A stretch of 64,000 bases of DNA from Xenophilus sp003671765 (GCA_051414805.1 CP166702.1:1240001-1304000), one strand, 5' to 3'. Counted from the first letter of the stretch, positions 33,556 through 42,935 are shown. Numbers and translations: made by a program. The notes: generated by a model from the sequence alone, not told the origin.

Positions 33556-34521
33556 ATGCAACGCAGACACCTGATGCTGGCCGCCGCGGCCGGCGCACTC
33601 ACCGCCGTGGGCGCCCATGCCCAGGCCTGGCCCGCCCGGCCGATCCGCCTGGTCGTGCCCTTCCCGGCGGGCGGCGCCACCGACCTGTTCGCGCGCACGC
33701 TGTCGCAGAAGATGGGCGAGAAGCTCGGCACCACCCTGGTGGTCGACAACAAGCCCGGCGCGGGCGGCGCCATCGGCTCGGACCTCGCCGCCAAGGCTGC
33801 GCCCGACGGCTACACGCTGCTGCTGGCGACCACCAGCACGCACTCGATCGGCCCGTCGATCAATCCCAGGCTGCCCTACGACACGGTGCGCGACTTCACG
33901 CCCATCGGCCGCGTGGGCGACGCGCCCAGCATCATGCTGGTCCCCGTCAACTCGCCCGCGAAGACGGTGCGCGAGTGGATCGACCACGCGAAGAAGAACC
34001 CCGGCAAGCTTAACTACGCCTCCAGCGGCAACGGCACCATCGTGCAGCTGACGGCCGAGCTCTTCAAGTCGATGGCCGGCGTGTTCGTCACGCACATTCC
34101 CTACAAGGGCACCGCGCTCGCCATGCCCGACCTCATGAGCGGCAAGGTCGACGTGCTCTTCGACTCGCTGCCCACCGGGCTGCCCTTCGTGCGCGACGGG
34201 CGGCTGCGCGCGCTGGCCGTCACCTCCCTCAAGCGCAGCCCGCTCGCGCCCGACCTGCCGCCGGTGGCCGACACGCTGCCGGGCTTCGAATCGACCACCT
34301 GGTTCGGCCTGTACGGCCCCAAGGGGCTGCCGCCCGAGCTGGTGACGCGCGTCAATGCCGCCGCCAACCAGGCGATGAGCGACCCGGAACTGCGCGACAA
34401 GCTGGCCAAGCTCGGCATCGAGCCGGCCAGCGGCACCCCGGCGCAGTTCGCCCAGCTGGTGGCGCAGGACGCCGCCAAATGGAAGAAGATCATCGTCGAG
34501 CGCAAGATCACCGGCGACTGA
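33556..34521 (+). CDS. tctC: Bug/TctC-type tricarboxylate transporter substrate-binding protein
   Basis: The 321-residue precursor has a signal peptide (MQRRHLMLAAAAGALTAVGAHAQA) and a Bug-family periplasmic fold: PIRLVVPFPAGGATDLFAR, VVDNKPGAGGAIGSD, PDGYTLLLAT and the later VTHIPYKGTA. Bug proteins deliver carboxylates or other small solutes to TctAB. The family is greatly expanded in Comamonadaceae and Bordetella, so the ligand cannot be inferred. A terminator separates it from tctBA, so it may be regulated on its own. A LysR-type palindrome lies upstream. Confidence 0.92.
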   Translation: MQRRHLMLAAAAGALTAVGAHAQAWPARPIRLVVPFPAGGATDLFARTLSQKMGEKLGTTLVVDNKPGAGGAIGSDLAAKAAPDGYTLLLATTSTHSIGPSINPRLPYDTVRDFTPIGRVGDAPSIMLVPVNSPAKTVREWIDHAKKNPGKLNYASSGNGTIVQLTAELFKSMAGVFVTHIPYKGTALAMPDLMSGKVDVLFDSLPTGLPFVRDGRLRALAVTSLKRSPLAPDLPPVADTLPGFESTTWFGLYGPKGLPPELVTRVNAAANQAMSDPELRDKLAKLGIEPASGTPAQFAQLVAQDAAKWKKIIVERKITGD

Positions 34522-34564
34522 TCGCCACCCGCGCCCGCCCCTCTCCCGTTCCCGCCCCGCCGCC

Positions 34565-36193
34565 ATGAAGCACTTCGACTACGCCAACCCCTACCCCTCG
34601 ACCCGCATCCCGGTCTTCGCCCGCAATGTCGTCTCGACCTCGCACCCGCTGGCGGCGCAGGCCGGCCTGCGCATGCTGCACCAGGGTGGCAATGCGGTCG
34701 ACGCGGCCATCGCCGCCGCGGCCGCGATGACGCTGGTCGAGCCGGTGAGCAACGGCCTCGGGTCGGACGCCTTCTGCATCCTGTGGGACGGCCAGCAGCT
34801 GCACGGCCTCAACAGCTCGGGCAGCGCGCCTGCGGCCTGGACGCCGGAGTACTTCCGCAAGAAGTACGGGGCCGACGCCGCCACGCCGCCGATGCGCGGC
34901 ATCGATTCGGTCACCGTGCCGGGCGCGGTGGGCGCGTGGGCCGCGCTGTCCGAGCGTTTCGGCAAGCTGCCCTTCGCCGACCTCATGGCCCCGGCCATCG
35001 AGATCGCCGAGCGCGGCTACCTGGTGCCGCCGGTGGTGCAGCAGAAGTGGGATGCGGCCACGCCGATCCTGAAGGACCAGCCGGGCTTCGCCGACGCCTT
35101 CCTGCCCTGGGGCCGCTCGCCGAAGGTGGGCGAGCTGTTCAAGTTCCCGGCGGCGGCGCGTGCGCTCAAGTCCATCGCGGGCAGCAAAGGCGAATCCTTC
35201 TACCGCGGCGAGATCGCGGCGGCGCTGGAGGCGTTCTCCACCGCGAACGGCGGCAGCCTCAAGGCCAGCGACCTCGCGGCCTGTAAGCCCGAGTGGGTCA
35301 CGCCGGTGGAGCGCGAGTACCGCGGCTACACGCTGCACGAGATCCCGCCCAACGGCCAGGGCATCGCGGCGCTGATCGCGCTGGGCATCCTGGAGAAGTT
35401 CGACATCGCCTCGCTGCCCGTCGATTCGGTGCAGTCGCAGCACCTGCAGATCGAGGCCATGAAGCTGGCCTTCGCCGACGTGTACCGCTACGTGGCCGAG
35501 CGCGGCGCGATGGAGGTGACGACCGAACAGATGCTGGACGACGCGTATCTCGCCGCGCGCGCCAAGCTCATCGACCCCACGCGCGCGCAGGACTTCCAGG
35601 CCGGCAACCCGGTCAAGGGCGGCACCATCTACCTCACGGCCGCCGACGAGAACGGCATGATGGTCAGCTTCATCCAGAGCAACTACATGGGCTTCGGCTC
35701 GGGTTGCGTGGAACCTACCTTCGGCATCAGCCTGCAGAACCGCGGCCACGGCTTCAGCCTGAAGGACGGCAGCCCCAACCAGGTGGCGCCGGGCAAGCGG
35801 CCCTTCCACACCATCATCCCGGGCTTCCTCACCAAGAAGGGCCAGCCGATCATGAGCTTCGGCGTGATGGGCGGCAACATGCAGCCGCAGGGCCACCTGC
35901 AGACCCTGGTGCGCATGCTCGACTACGGCCAGAACCCGCAGGCCGCCTGCGACGCGCCGCGCTGGCGCTTCAACGCCGGGCGAGCGATCAACGTCGAGGC
36001 GGCGATGAACCCCGCCACCGTGCAGGGCCTGAAGGACCTGGGTCACGAGGTGGAGGTCATCAACGACTCCTACCAGGACTTCGGCGCCGGCCAGTTCATC
36101 TGGCGCGTGGGCGAGGAAAACGGCAAGCCCTCCGAGGAAGGCTACGTCATCGCCAGCGACCCGCGGCGCGACGGGCTGGCCGCCGGGTACTGA
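34565..36193 (+). CDS. ggt: Gamma-glutamyltransferase family protein
   Basis: The 542-residue proenzyme belongs to the Ntn-hydrolase gamma-glutamyltranspeptidase family. The autoprocessing threonine is expected at Thr354 in KGGTIYLTAADENG, followed by the small-subunit motifs SFIQSNYMGFGSG and GVMGGNMQPQGH. The N-terminal subunit shows GGNAVDAAIAAAAAMTLVEPVSNGLGSD. No signal peptide is seen, unlike the E. coli enzyme, so it is probably cytoplasmic. The substrate may be glutathione or another gamma-glutamyl or cephalosporin-like amide. It lies 43 bp after the binding-protein gene. Confidence 0.9.
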   Translation: MKHFDYANPYPSTRIPVFARNVVSTSHPLAAQAGLRMLHQGGNAVDAAIAAAAAMTLVEPVSNGLGSDAFCILWDGQQLHGLNSSGSAPAAWTPEYFRKKYGADAATPPMRGIDSVTVPGAVGAWAALSERFGKLPFADLMAPAIEIAERGYLVPPVVQQKWDAATPILKDQPGFADAFLPWGRSPKVGELFKFPAAARALKSIAGSKGESFYRGEIAAALEAFSTANGGSLKASDLAACKPEWVTPVEREYRGYTLHEIPPNGQGIAALIALGILEKFDIASLPVDSVQSQHLQIEAMKLAFADVYRYVAERGAMEVTTEQMLDDAYLAARAKLIDPTRAQDFQAGNPVKGGTIYLTAADENGMMVSFIQSNYMGFGSGCVEPTFGISLQNRGHGFSLKDGSPNQVAPGKRPFHTIIPGFLTKKGQPIMSFGVMGGNMQPQGHLQTLVRMLDYGQNPQAACDAPRWRFNAGRAINVEAAMNPATVQGLKDLGHEVEVINDSYQDFGAGQFIWRVGEENGKPSEEGYVIASDPRRDGLAAGY

Positions 36194-36265
36194 TCCGAAC
36201 TGGGCCGGCCGCCGCCATCGGCGTGCGGGGGCATCGCCAGCCACGTCGGCGCGCGGGCGCCATGC

Positions 36266-37225
36266 ATGCGAACATCCAGGGCTGACTTCTCAGAAGAAAA
36301 AGTGCCTGCAACGCCCGCCCTGCCTGCGCAAGCAGCTACGAAATCCATAGCGCCCGGCCTGGCGCTGGCCTCCTTCGGCGCCATCGCCTTCAGCGGCAAG
36401 GCGATCATCGTGAAGCTGGCCTACCGCTACGGCGTCGATGCGGTGACGCTGATCATGCTGCGCATGCTCTTCGCGCTGCCCCTGTTCGCCGTCATGGCCT
36501 GGTGGGCGGGCCGCGGCAAGCCGCCACTCACGAAGCGCGACTGGCTGGGCGTGCTGGGGCTGGGCGTCACCGGCTACTACCTCGCGAGCTTCCTCGACTT
36601 CGCCGGCCTGGCCTACATCACGGCCAGCCTGGAGCGGCTGATCCTGTACCTCAACCCCACGCTGGTGCTGCTCTTCGGCTGGCTGGCGTACGGGCGGCGC
36701 ATCCGCGGCGGTCAACTCCTGGGCATGGCCATCAGCTACGCCGGCGTGATGCTGGTCTTCGGCCACGAGCTGCAGATCGGCCAGAGCCGCGCGGCGGCCT
36801 GGGGCACGCTGCTGGTCTTCCTGAGCGCGGTGAGCTACGCCATCTACCTCGTGTGGAGCGGCGAGTTCGTCAAGCGCCTGGGCTCGCTGCGGCTGGTGGG
36901 CCTGGCCACCAGCGTGGCCTGCCTGCTGTGCATCGGCCAGTACCTGGTGCTGCGGCCGGTGGGTGCGGTGTTCGAACTCGCGCCCCAGGTGATCTGGCTG
37001 TCGGTGCTCAATGCCACGCTGTGCACCGCGGTGCCGGTGCTCGCGGTGATGATGGCGATCGAGCGCATCGGCGCCGCCGTGGCCGCGCAGACCGGCATGA
37101 TCGGGCCGATGTCGACCATCCTCATGGGCGTGGTCATCCTGGGCGAGCCCTTCACCGCCTGGATCGCGGCCGGCACGGCGCTGGTGATCGCCGGCATCTT
37201 CGTCTTCACCCGCGCGGGAAAATGA
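36266..37225 (+). CDS. EamA/DMT family transporter
   Basis: The 319-residue membrane protein has ten predicted helices in two EamA halves. Marks include AFSGKAIIVKLAYRYGVDAVTLIMLRM in the first half and VAAQTGMIGPMSTILMGVVILGEPFTAW in the second. EamA proteins export amino acids and other metabolites, and the substrate here is unknown. The ATG at 36266 gives a 12-residue extension over a GTG at 36302 preceded by weak AGAAG; either start is possible. A palindromic 17-mer lies within the N-terminal coding part (36335-36351). Confidence 0.85.
   Translation: MRTSRADFSEEKVPATPALPAQAATKSIAPGLALASFGAIAFSGKAIIVKLAYRYGVDAVTLIMLRMLFALPLFAVMAWWAGRGKPPLTKRDWLGVLGLGVTGYYLASFLDFAGLAYITASLERLILYLNPTLVLLFGWLAYGRRIRGGQLLGMAISYAGVMLVFGHELQIGQSRAAAWGTLLVFLSAVSYAIYLVWSGEFVKRLGSLRLVGLATSVACLLCIGQYLVLRPVGAVFELAPQVIWLSVLNATLCTAVPVLAVMMAIERIGAAVAAQTGMIGPMSTILMGVVILGEPFTAWIAAGTALVIAGIFVFTRAGK
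36335..36351. repeat. 17-bp palindromic repeat, copy 5 (N-terminal coding part of EamA gene)
   Basis: GCTACGAAATCCATAGC encodes A-T-K-S-I-A near the start of the EamA protein, upstream of its first membrane helix. Confidence 0.65.
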
Positions 37226-37388
37226 ATCACCCCCCAAGCGGCTTCGCCCGAGGCCGCCGCCAGACGCGGCGACCGTTCAGGCCGTCCAAACCTGCGCAGG
37301 CAGGTTTGGAGCCGCGGCCCTCACCCCCCCTCTGCTTCGCGAGGGGGGCGCACCCAGTGGCCCGGCAGAGCCGGTTCCACGGGTGCCC
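37223..37388 (+). repeat. Comamonadaceae-type 3'-end palindromic element, copy B
   Basis: Starting at the stop codon of the EamA gene, the element reads ATGAATCACCCCCCAAGC and includes a perfect 10-bp hairpin CCAAACCTGC/GCAGGTTTGG (37286-37309). A CCCCCCTC/GAGGGGGG hairpin (about 37324-37347) and a terminal block GGCGCACCCAGTGGCCCGGC through GGGTGCCC follow. Opening and terminal blocks match the element at 24112-24210 and the opening matches the insertion in the SDR gene. It fills most of the 240-bp gap before the next gene. Confidence 0.72.
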
Positions 37389-37465
37389 TGAACGACTCGC
37401 CGTAGCGGCGGCACGGCAGGCGCGAATTCGCATCACATCCGACATTCACGACAAGGAGCAAACAC

Positions 37466-38269
37466 ATGGATCTGGGCATCGCAGGAAAGACGGCGCTGGT
37501 GTGCGGCGCGAGCAAGGGTCTCGGCTATGGCTGCGCGCTGGCGCTGGTGCAGGAGGGCGTCAACGTCGTGATCGTGGCGCGCGGCGCCGAGGCGCTGGAA
37601 GCGGCTGCTGACAAATTGATCGCTGCCCGCGCAGGCGGGGCGGGCGCCGCGGGGCCGTTCGTCAAGCACGTGGCGGCCGACATCACGACGCCCGAGGGCC
37701 GCGCGGCGGTGTTCGCCGTGCAGGCCGACTACGACATCGTCGTCACCAATGCCGGCGGACCGCCGCCCGGCGACTTCCGCAGCTGGGATCGCGAAGCCTG
37801 GATCAAGGCCGTGGACGCCAACATGCTCACGCCCATCGAGCTGATCAAGGCCACCGTCGACGGCATGGCGGCGCGCGGCTTCGGCCGCATCGTCAACATC
37901 ACGTCCAGCGCGGTGAAGGCGCCGATCGACATCCTCGGGCTGTCCAACGGCGCGCGCAGCGGGCTCACCGGCTTCGTCGCCGGCCTGGCGCGCAGCGGCA
38001 TCGCCGCCCAGGGCGTGACCATCAACAACCTGCTGCCGGGCGCCTTCGACACCGACCGCCTGCGCAACACCGCGGCCGGCGCGGCCCAGAAGACGGGCCA
38101 GACCATCGAGGCGATCCAGGAGTCGCGCAAGAAGACCATTCCCGCACGCCGCTTCGGCACGCCCGAGGAGTTCGGCGCCATCTGCGCCTTCCTGTGCAGC
38201 CAGCAGGCGGCCTACATGACGGGCCAGAACGTGCTGGCGGACGGCGGCGCGTACCCCGGCACGTACTGA
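37466..38269 (+). CDS. SDR-fold protein with atypical active site
   Basis: The 267-residue protein has the SDR fold (VCGASKGLGYG near residue 12, TNAGGP, VNITSSAV, TGQNVLADGGAYPG). However, the catalytic Tyr-x-x-x-Lys is absent: at that place the sequence reads LSNGARSG, giving Ser160-x3-Arg164. This matches an SDR subgroup described as lacking the normal tetrad (3-oxoacyl-ACP reductase-like). Enzymatic activity is therefore doubtful or uses other residues. A degenerate palindromic 17-mer lies inside the gene at 37607-37623. Confidence 0.88.
   Translation: MDLGIAGKTALVCGASKGLGYGCALALVQEGVNVVIVARGAEALEAAADKLIAARAGGAGAAGPFVKHVAADITTPEGRAAVFAVQADYDIVVTNAGGPPPGDFRSWDREAWIKAVDANMLTPIELIKATVDGMAARGFGRIVNITSSAVKAPIDILGLSNGARSGLTGFVAGLARSGIAAQGVTINNLLPGAFDTDRLRNTAAGAAQKTGQTIEAIQESRKKTIPARRFGTPEEFGAICAFLCSQQAAYMTGQNVLADGGAYPGTY
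37607..37623. repeat. 17-bp palindromic repeat, copy 6 (degenerate, inside SDR gene)
   Basis: GCTGACAAATTGATCGC keeps the outer GC, the AAAT centre and the spacing of the family but has two changes in the left arm and one in the right. It encodes A-D-K-L-I-A. Confidence 0.4.
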
Positions 38270-38357
38270 GGCGAGGCGTGGCGCGGCGCGGCGCCGCGTC
38301 CGGGGCGGTCCGTGCGGCGCGGCACAATCCGCCGTCGCCATACCGCCCCCCACGCCC

Positions 38358-40709
38358 TTGAGTCCCGAAACAGCCCACCGCATCACCCTGGTCTCGGTCA
38401 CCGGCCTGGCCGACGCGCAGGGTGCCGCCCGCGCGCTGGCCTTCAGCCAGCGCCAACTGCCCGCCTGCCGCGCGCTGCTGTGCAGCCCGGTGCGGCCGGC
38501 GGACCTGCCGCCGGGCATCGAGCATCTGCCGATCGCGCCGCTGAACTACCACGAGTACAGCTGGTTCATGCTCTTCGCGCTGTGGCGCGTGGTGCCGACC
38601 GAGTTCGCGCTCGTGGTGCAGGAGGACGGCTGGGTGCTCGAGGGGGCCAGCTGGCGCGACGACTACCTGGCCTACGACTACGTCGGCGCGCCCATCCACC
38701 TGGCCCGCATCGACACGCCCGAAGGCGTGCGCTGGAGCCGCCGGTTCGCGTGGTCGACGCCCGAGCATCCGCTGGGGCAGGGCGCGACGCCGGTGCAGAA
38801 CGGCGGCTTCAGCCTGCGCAGCCAGCGCCTCATGCGGGCGCTGGTCGATCACCCGCACATCCGGGTCGAGGTGCCTGCGCCCGACGTGGTGGGCGGCGAT
38901 CCGCTGCGCATGCAGTGGCAGCACGACGCACTGCTGGAGGACGTGCAGCTCAGCGGCGTGCTGCGTCCCGCGCTCGAGGCGGTGGGCCTGCGTTTCGCGC
39001 CGGTGGAGGTGGCCCGCAGTTTCGCGATCGAGCATGCGGGCCTGCTGCACCATGGTTACGACGCGCTGCAGCTGTTCGGGCACCACTCGAAGCTGCGGCG
39101 CCTCGCCGCGATCGATCCGCCCACGCTGCGCTACCGGCTGCCGCGTTCGCATCTGGCGCGGATCTACGGCGAGCCCGAGCTGCTGCAACTCTTCGAACGG
39201 CGCGGGTACGCGGTCGAGTTCGAGCCGGAGCCCGTCCCCGCGGCGCCGCGACGGGTGTTCGACACCTTCACCTACAACGGCGAGCGCGAGGTGCTGCTCA
39301 CGCGGCTGAACGAGCTGTCGGCCGTGGTGGACTGCTTCGTCGTCGTGGAGGCGACCCGCACCTTCGCGGGGGAACCGAAGGCCCTGCGCTTCGACCCGGC
39401 GGACCCGGCCCTGGAGCCCTTCATCGGCCGCATCCGCTACGTGGTGGTGGACGACATGCCCGACGACCCGCCGGGTGCGGAATCGGCGGCGGTCGAAGGC
39501 GACTGGCTCAACGACCCGCCCAGGACCGGCTTCTGGCTGCGAGAGAAGTTCCAGCGCAACCAGATCCTGCGCGGCCTGGCGGATGCGGCGCCACACGACC
39601 TCGTGTTGATCTCCGACGCCGACGAGATCCCGCGTGCCGAGCGCGTGCGGCAACTGCGCGATGCGCCCCACGACCAGGTCTTCGGGCTGCGCCTGCGGCT
39701 GTACTACTTCTACGCCAACTACCGCAACGTGGCGGGGCCCGAGTCGGACACGGTCTGGACGGTGGGCTGTCCGCGTGCCTGGCTCGACGTCCGCACCCCC
39801 GGCCAGATGCGGCTGGGTGTGCGTTTCGGCGCCGTGGCCGCGACGCTCGTGGAAGACGCCGGCTGGCACCTGTCGTACTTGGGCATGCAGGTCGATGCCG
39901 TGCGGCAGAAGATCCGCGGCTTCGCCCACCAGGAATGCCGCGAGCTGGCGGACGCCATCGACCTGACCCGGCTCGTGATCGATGGGCTCGACCTGTATCG
40001 GCGCGCCGGGTACCAGTGGGCGCTGGTCGACGCCGCCCAGGCTCCCGCCTGGTTGCGCGCCGAGCCGTCGATGCAGCACCTGTTCGCCACGCCCCATGCG
40101 GAGGTGCTCCCGCGCTATGCCAAGGAGTCCTACGTGGCGGTGGCGCCCAGTCCCTTCGGCAAATGGGAGCACCACCCCAACCGCCACATCCTGCAGGCCT
40201 ATGCCGGGCACGTGCAGGGCCGCGTGATCGACCTGGGATGCAGCCACGGGGCCAGCACCTGGTGGCTCACGCAGAACCCACGCGTGCGCGAGGTGGTCGG
40301 CGTGGACGTCAACGCCGAAGCGCTCGCAGTGGCGCAGCGCCTGTTCGCCGACGTGATGCTCCCGCACGCGTTCGTGCACCTCGACCTGACGCAGGGGCAG
40401 GCGATCGACCCGCCAGGCGACACGCTGGTGAGCTTTCACACGCTGGAGCACATCTATCCGGCGGACGTCGCGGCCTTCCTTGCCGCGGCGTACCGGTCGC
40501 TCCGGCCGGGCGGATGCTTCGTGGTCTCCATTCCCTACGACCGCGCCTACCCCGATCCCTGCCACGTCGGCTTCTACACCGAGGCCAGCCTGTCGGCCTG
40601 CATGCGCGCCGCGGGCTTCGAGGTGGTCGAATGCTTCAAGGACGATCGCTTCGCCGAGAAGGGCCTGCTCACCGGCCTGTTCCAGCGGCCGCTGGCGCAG
40701 AGCCTCTAG
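38358..40709 (+). CDS. DUF5672 - GT17 glycosyltransferase - methyltransferase fusion
   Basis: The 783-residue protein starts at TTG 38358 and joins three modules. Residues about 55-235 look like DUF5672, with FALVVQEDGWVL and VQNGGFSLRS. Residues about 298-575 look like glycosyltransferase family 17 (FDTFTYNGE at 301-309, DCFVVVEATRTFAGEPK, FQRNQILRGL and DADEIP at 420-425). Residues about 605-760 are a class I AdoMet methyltransferase (DLGCSHGAS at 625-633, GVDVN at 648-652 and LRPGGCFVVSIPYD). No membrane segment or signal peptide is seen. It probably builds and methylates a surface or secreted glycan. No other glycan gene is adjacent. Confidence 0.82.
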   Translation: MSPETAHRITLVSVTGLADAQGAARALAFSQRQLPACRALLCSPVRPADLPPGIEHLPIAPLNYHEYSWFMLFALWRVVPTEFALVVQEDGWVLEGASWRDDYLAYDYVGAPIHLARIDTPEGVRWSRRFAWSTPEHPLGQGATPVQNGGFSLRSQRLMRALVDHPHIRVEVPAPDVVGGDPLRMQWQHDALLEDVQLSGVLRPALEAVGLRFAPVEVARSFAIEHAGLLHHGYDALQLFGHHSKLRRLAAIDPPTLRYRLPRSHLARIYGEPELLQLFERRGYAVEFEPEPVPAAPRRVFDTFTYNGEREVLLTRLNELSAVVDCFVVVEATRTFAGEPKALRFDPADPALEPFIGRIRYVVVDDMPDDPPGAESAAVEGDWLNDPPRTGFWLREKFQRNQILRGLADAAPHDLVLISDADEIPRAERVRQLRDAPHDQVFGLRLRLYYFYANYRNVAGPESDTVWTVGCPRAWLDVRTPGQMRLGVRFGAVAATLVEDAGWHLSYLGMQVDAVRQKIRGFAHQECRELADAIDLTRLVIDGLDLYRRAGYQWALVDAAQAPAWLRAEPSMQHLFATPHAEVLPRYAKESYVAVAPSPFGKWEHHPNRHILQAYAGHVQGRVIDLGCSHGASTWWLTQNPRVREVVGVDVNAEALAVAQRLFADVMLPHAFVHLDLTQGQAIDPPGDTLVSFHTLEHIYPADVAAFLAAAYRSLRPGGCFVVSIPYDRAYPDPCHVGFYTEASLSACMRAAGFEVVECFKDDRFAEKGLLTGLFQRPLAQSL

Positions 40710-40727
40710 CGCGCGGGCGGTTCCGGC

Positions 40728-41651
40728 TCAGGCCGGTCGGCGCGACGACAGCACGATTCCTGCCACGATCAGCGCGAAGGCCAGCGCGTGGTAGCCGTGC
40801 GGCATCTCGCCCAGGAACAGGGCCGAGAGCATGGCTGCGAACAGCGGCGTGAGGTTGACGAAGAAGCCCGCCGCGTTCGGCCCCGCGCGCTGCACGCCGG
40901 CGGCCCAGCAGGGGAAGGCCAGCACCGCCGGTCCGATGGCGATGAAGGCCAGCGCGACGGCCACGCGCCAGTCGAACGCGAAGAAGCCGTCACCCACGGC
41001 CCATTCGCCGGCAGAGAACAGCGCCGACCACAGCACGCCGAAGGCGACCTGGGCCATGAGGAACGCGGCCCAGTCGCCCCGCACGCCGGCCGGCCCGTGG
41101 GTGCGCGTGAGCAGCCAGCTGTAGAGCGCCCAGGCGACGGTGGCCAGCAGCATGTAGAGGTCGCCGCGCACCAGGCGCAGCGCGAGCAGCTTGTGCCAGT
41201 CGCCGCGGCTCAGGACCAGCGCCACGCCGGCCATCGACAGCACGGCGCCGGCCAGTTCGTGGCGCGTGATGCGGTGGCCGAAGAAGAGGGCGCCGGTGGC
41301 CATCATCCACAAGGGCATGCTGGAGCCGACCAGCGTCACGTTGATCGGCGTGGACGTCTGCAGCGCCATGTATTGCAGCGCGTTGTAGCAACCCACGCCC
41401 AGCAGCCCCAGCACCGCATAGCGGCGCCAGTGCGGCCACAGCGGGCTGTCCGGCCGCAGCACCGCCGCGGCCAGCGGCAGCAGGAGCAGCAGCGCCAGCG
41501 CCCAGCGCACCGCATTGAGCGTGAGCGGCGACACCAGGTCGCGCAGCATGCGGCCGATCACCGCGTTGCTGGCCCACAGCAGCGGCGGCACGGTCAGGAG
41601 GAAGGCGGTGCCTGCACCGAGGCCGGTGCGGGCGGGGGTCGTCGTGGTCAT
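40728..41651 (-). CDS. EamA/DMT family transporter
   Basis: The 307-residue protein has ten hydrophobic segments in two EamA repeats. LLWASNAVIGRMLRDLVSPLTLNAVRWALA in the first half and GPNAAGFFVNLTPLFAAMLSALFLGE in the second are typical. Family members are mostly exporters of amino acids and related metabolites. It is convergent with the fusion gene (19 bp between the stops) and divergent from the quinone oxidoreductase gene. It is not a close copy of the EamA gene at 36266. Confidence 0.88.
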   Translation of the reverse strand: MTTTTPARTGLGAGTAFLLTVPPLLWASNAVIGRMLRDLVSPLTLNAVRWALALLLLLPLAAAVLRPDSPLWPHWRRYAVLGLLGVGCYNALQYMALQTSTPINVTLVGSSMPLWMMATGALFFGHRITRHELAGAVLSMAGVALVLSRGDWHKLLALRLVRGDLYMLLATVAWALYSWLLTRTHGPAGVRGDWAAFLMAQVAFGVLWSALFSAGEWAVGDGFFAFDWRVAVALAFIAIGPAVLAFPCWAAGVQRAGPNAAGFFVNLTPLFAAMLSALFLGEMPHGYHALAFALIVAGIVLSSRRPA

Positions 41652-41756
41652 GGTTCGGAGAGCGCGCACTGTAGCCAGTCGCCTCAAGGCCTGCGCCGAC
41701 GGGGCCATTCGTGGCACCATGCCACCCCCTTCCTTCCAATGACCTGGGTTGCCACC

Positions 41757-42749
41757 ATGAGCCTGAGCCTCGCCGTCCGCATCGATCGCCAAGGCGGTCC
41801 CGAAGAACTGAAGATCGTCGAGGTCGAGGTGGGCGAGCCCGGCCCGGGCGAGATCCGCATCCGCCACAAGGCGGTGGGACTGAACTTCATCGACGTCTAC
41901 CAGCGCAACGGCCTGTATCCCTTCCCCATGCCGCTGCAGCTGGGCATGGAGGCGGCCGGCGTGGTCGAGGCGGTGGGCGAGGGCGTCACGCATCTCAAGG
42001 TGGGCGACCGCGCGGCCTACGCCAGCCAGCCGCCGGGCGCCTACTGCGAGCTGCGGGTGATGCCGGCCAAGTGCGTGTGCCGCCTGCCCGACGCCATCTC
42101 CTTCGAGACCGGCGCCGCCATGATGCTCAAGGGCCTCACGACGCAGTACCTGCTCAAGAAGACGCTGCCCGTCGAGGGCCTGGCGCCGGGCGACTTCGTC
42201 CTCTTCCATGCGGCGGCGGGCGGCGTCGGCCTGATCGCCTGCCAGTGGGCGAAGGCGCTGGGCCTTCAGCTCATCGGCACCGCCGGGTCCGACGCCAAGT
42301 GCCGGATGGCGCTGGACCACGGCGCCGCGTACGCCATCAACTACAGCACCGAGGACTTCGCCGCGCGCGTCAAGGAGATCACCGGCGGCAAGGGCGTGAA
42401 GGTGGTGTACGACTCGGTGGGCAAGGACACCTTCGAGGGTTCGCTGGCCTGCCTGCGCCCCTTCGGCCTGCTGGCGAGCTTCGGCAACGGCTCGGGGCCG
42501 GTGCCGCCGGTCAACATCGGCACGCTGGGCGCCAAGGGCTCGCTGTACATCACGCGGCCCACGCTCTTCACCCACATCGCCACGCGCGAGAGCTGCCAGG
42601 CCATGGCCGACGACCTGTTCGCGGTGGTGGAAAGCGGACAGGTGAAGATCCCGATCGACCAGCGCTATACGCTCCAGGACGTGCAGCAGGCGCACCGCGA
42701 CCTGGAAGCGCGCAAGACGACCGGTTGCACGGTGCTGACGCTGGACTAG
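41757..42749 (+). CDS. NADPH:quinone oxidoreductase (zinc-free MDR family)
   Basis: The 330-residue protein is of the QOR branch of the medium-chain dehydrogenase superfamily: GLNFIDVYQRNGLYPFPMPLQLGMEAAGVVEAVG, the cofactor loop HAAAGGVGLIACQWAKALG and YDSVGKDTFEGSL. The catalytic-zinc ligands of alcohol dehydrogenases are missing, as expected for QOR. It reduces quinones with NADPH in one- or two-electron steps. An ATG at 41739 in the same frame would add six residues. An 11-bp hairpin follows the stop codon. Confidence 0.92.
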   Translation: MSLSLAVRIDRQGGPEELKIVEVEVGEPGPGEIRIRHKAVGLNFIDVYQRNGLYPFPMPLQLGMEAAGVVEAVGEGVTHLKVGDRAAYASQPPGAYCELRVMPAKCVCRLPDAISFETGAAMMLKGLTTQYLLKKTLPVEGLAPGDFVLFHAAAGGVGLIACQWAKALGLQLIGTAGSDAKCRMALDHGAAYAINYSTEDFAARVKEITGGKGVKVVYDSVGKDTFEGSLACLRPFGLLASFGNGSGPVPPVNIGTLGAKGSLYITRPTLFTHIATRESCQAMADDLFAVVESGQVKIPIDQRYTLQDVQQAHRDLEARKTTGCTVLTLD

Positions 42750-42752
42750 TGG

Positions 42753-42780
42753 GCTGTCCCGCAGGCATTTGCGGGACAGC
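42753..42780 (+). terminator. Hairpin after the quinone oxidoreductase gene
   Basis: GCTGTCCCGCA and TGCGGGACAGC form a perfect 11-bp stem with a 6-base loop directly after the stop codon. No T-run follows, so termination is possible but not certain. Confidence 0.5.
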
Positions 42781-42935
42781 ACACGACCACCTGAAGGACG
42801 CTTCCTACCCGCCCTGTGCGCGTGCGCCCGCGTGGTGCGCGCGCACCATCGTCGAAGCTCCAGGCTCCTTTTCGGCGCGCGTGCACGGCATCGGTGCGGC
42901 GCGCCGGCATTCATGGATCTGGAAGCAGCGAGCAC

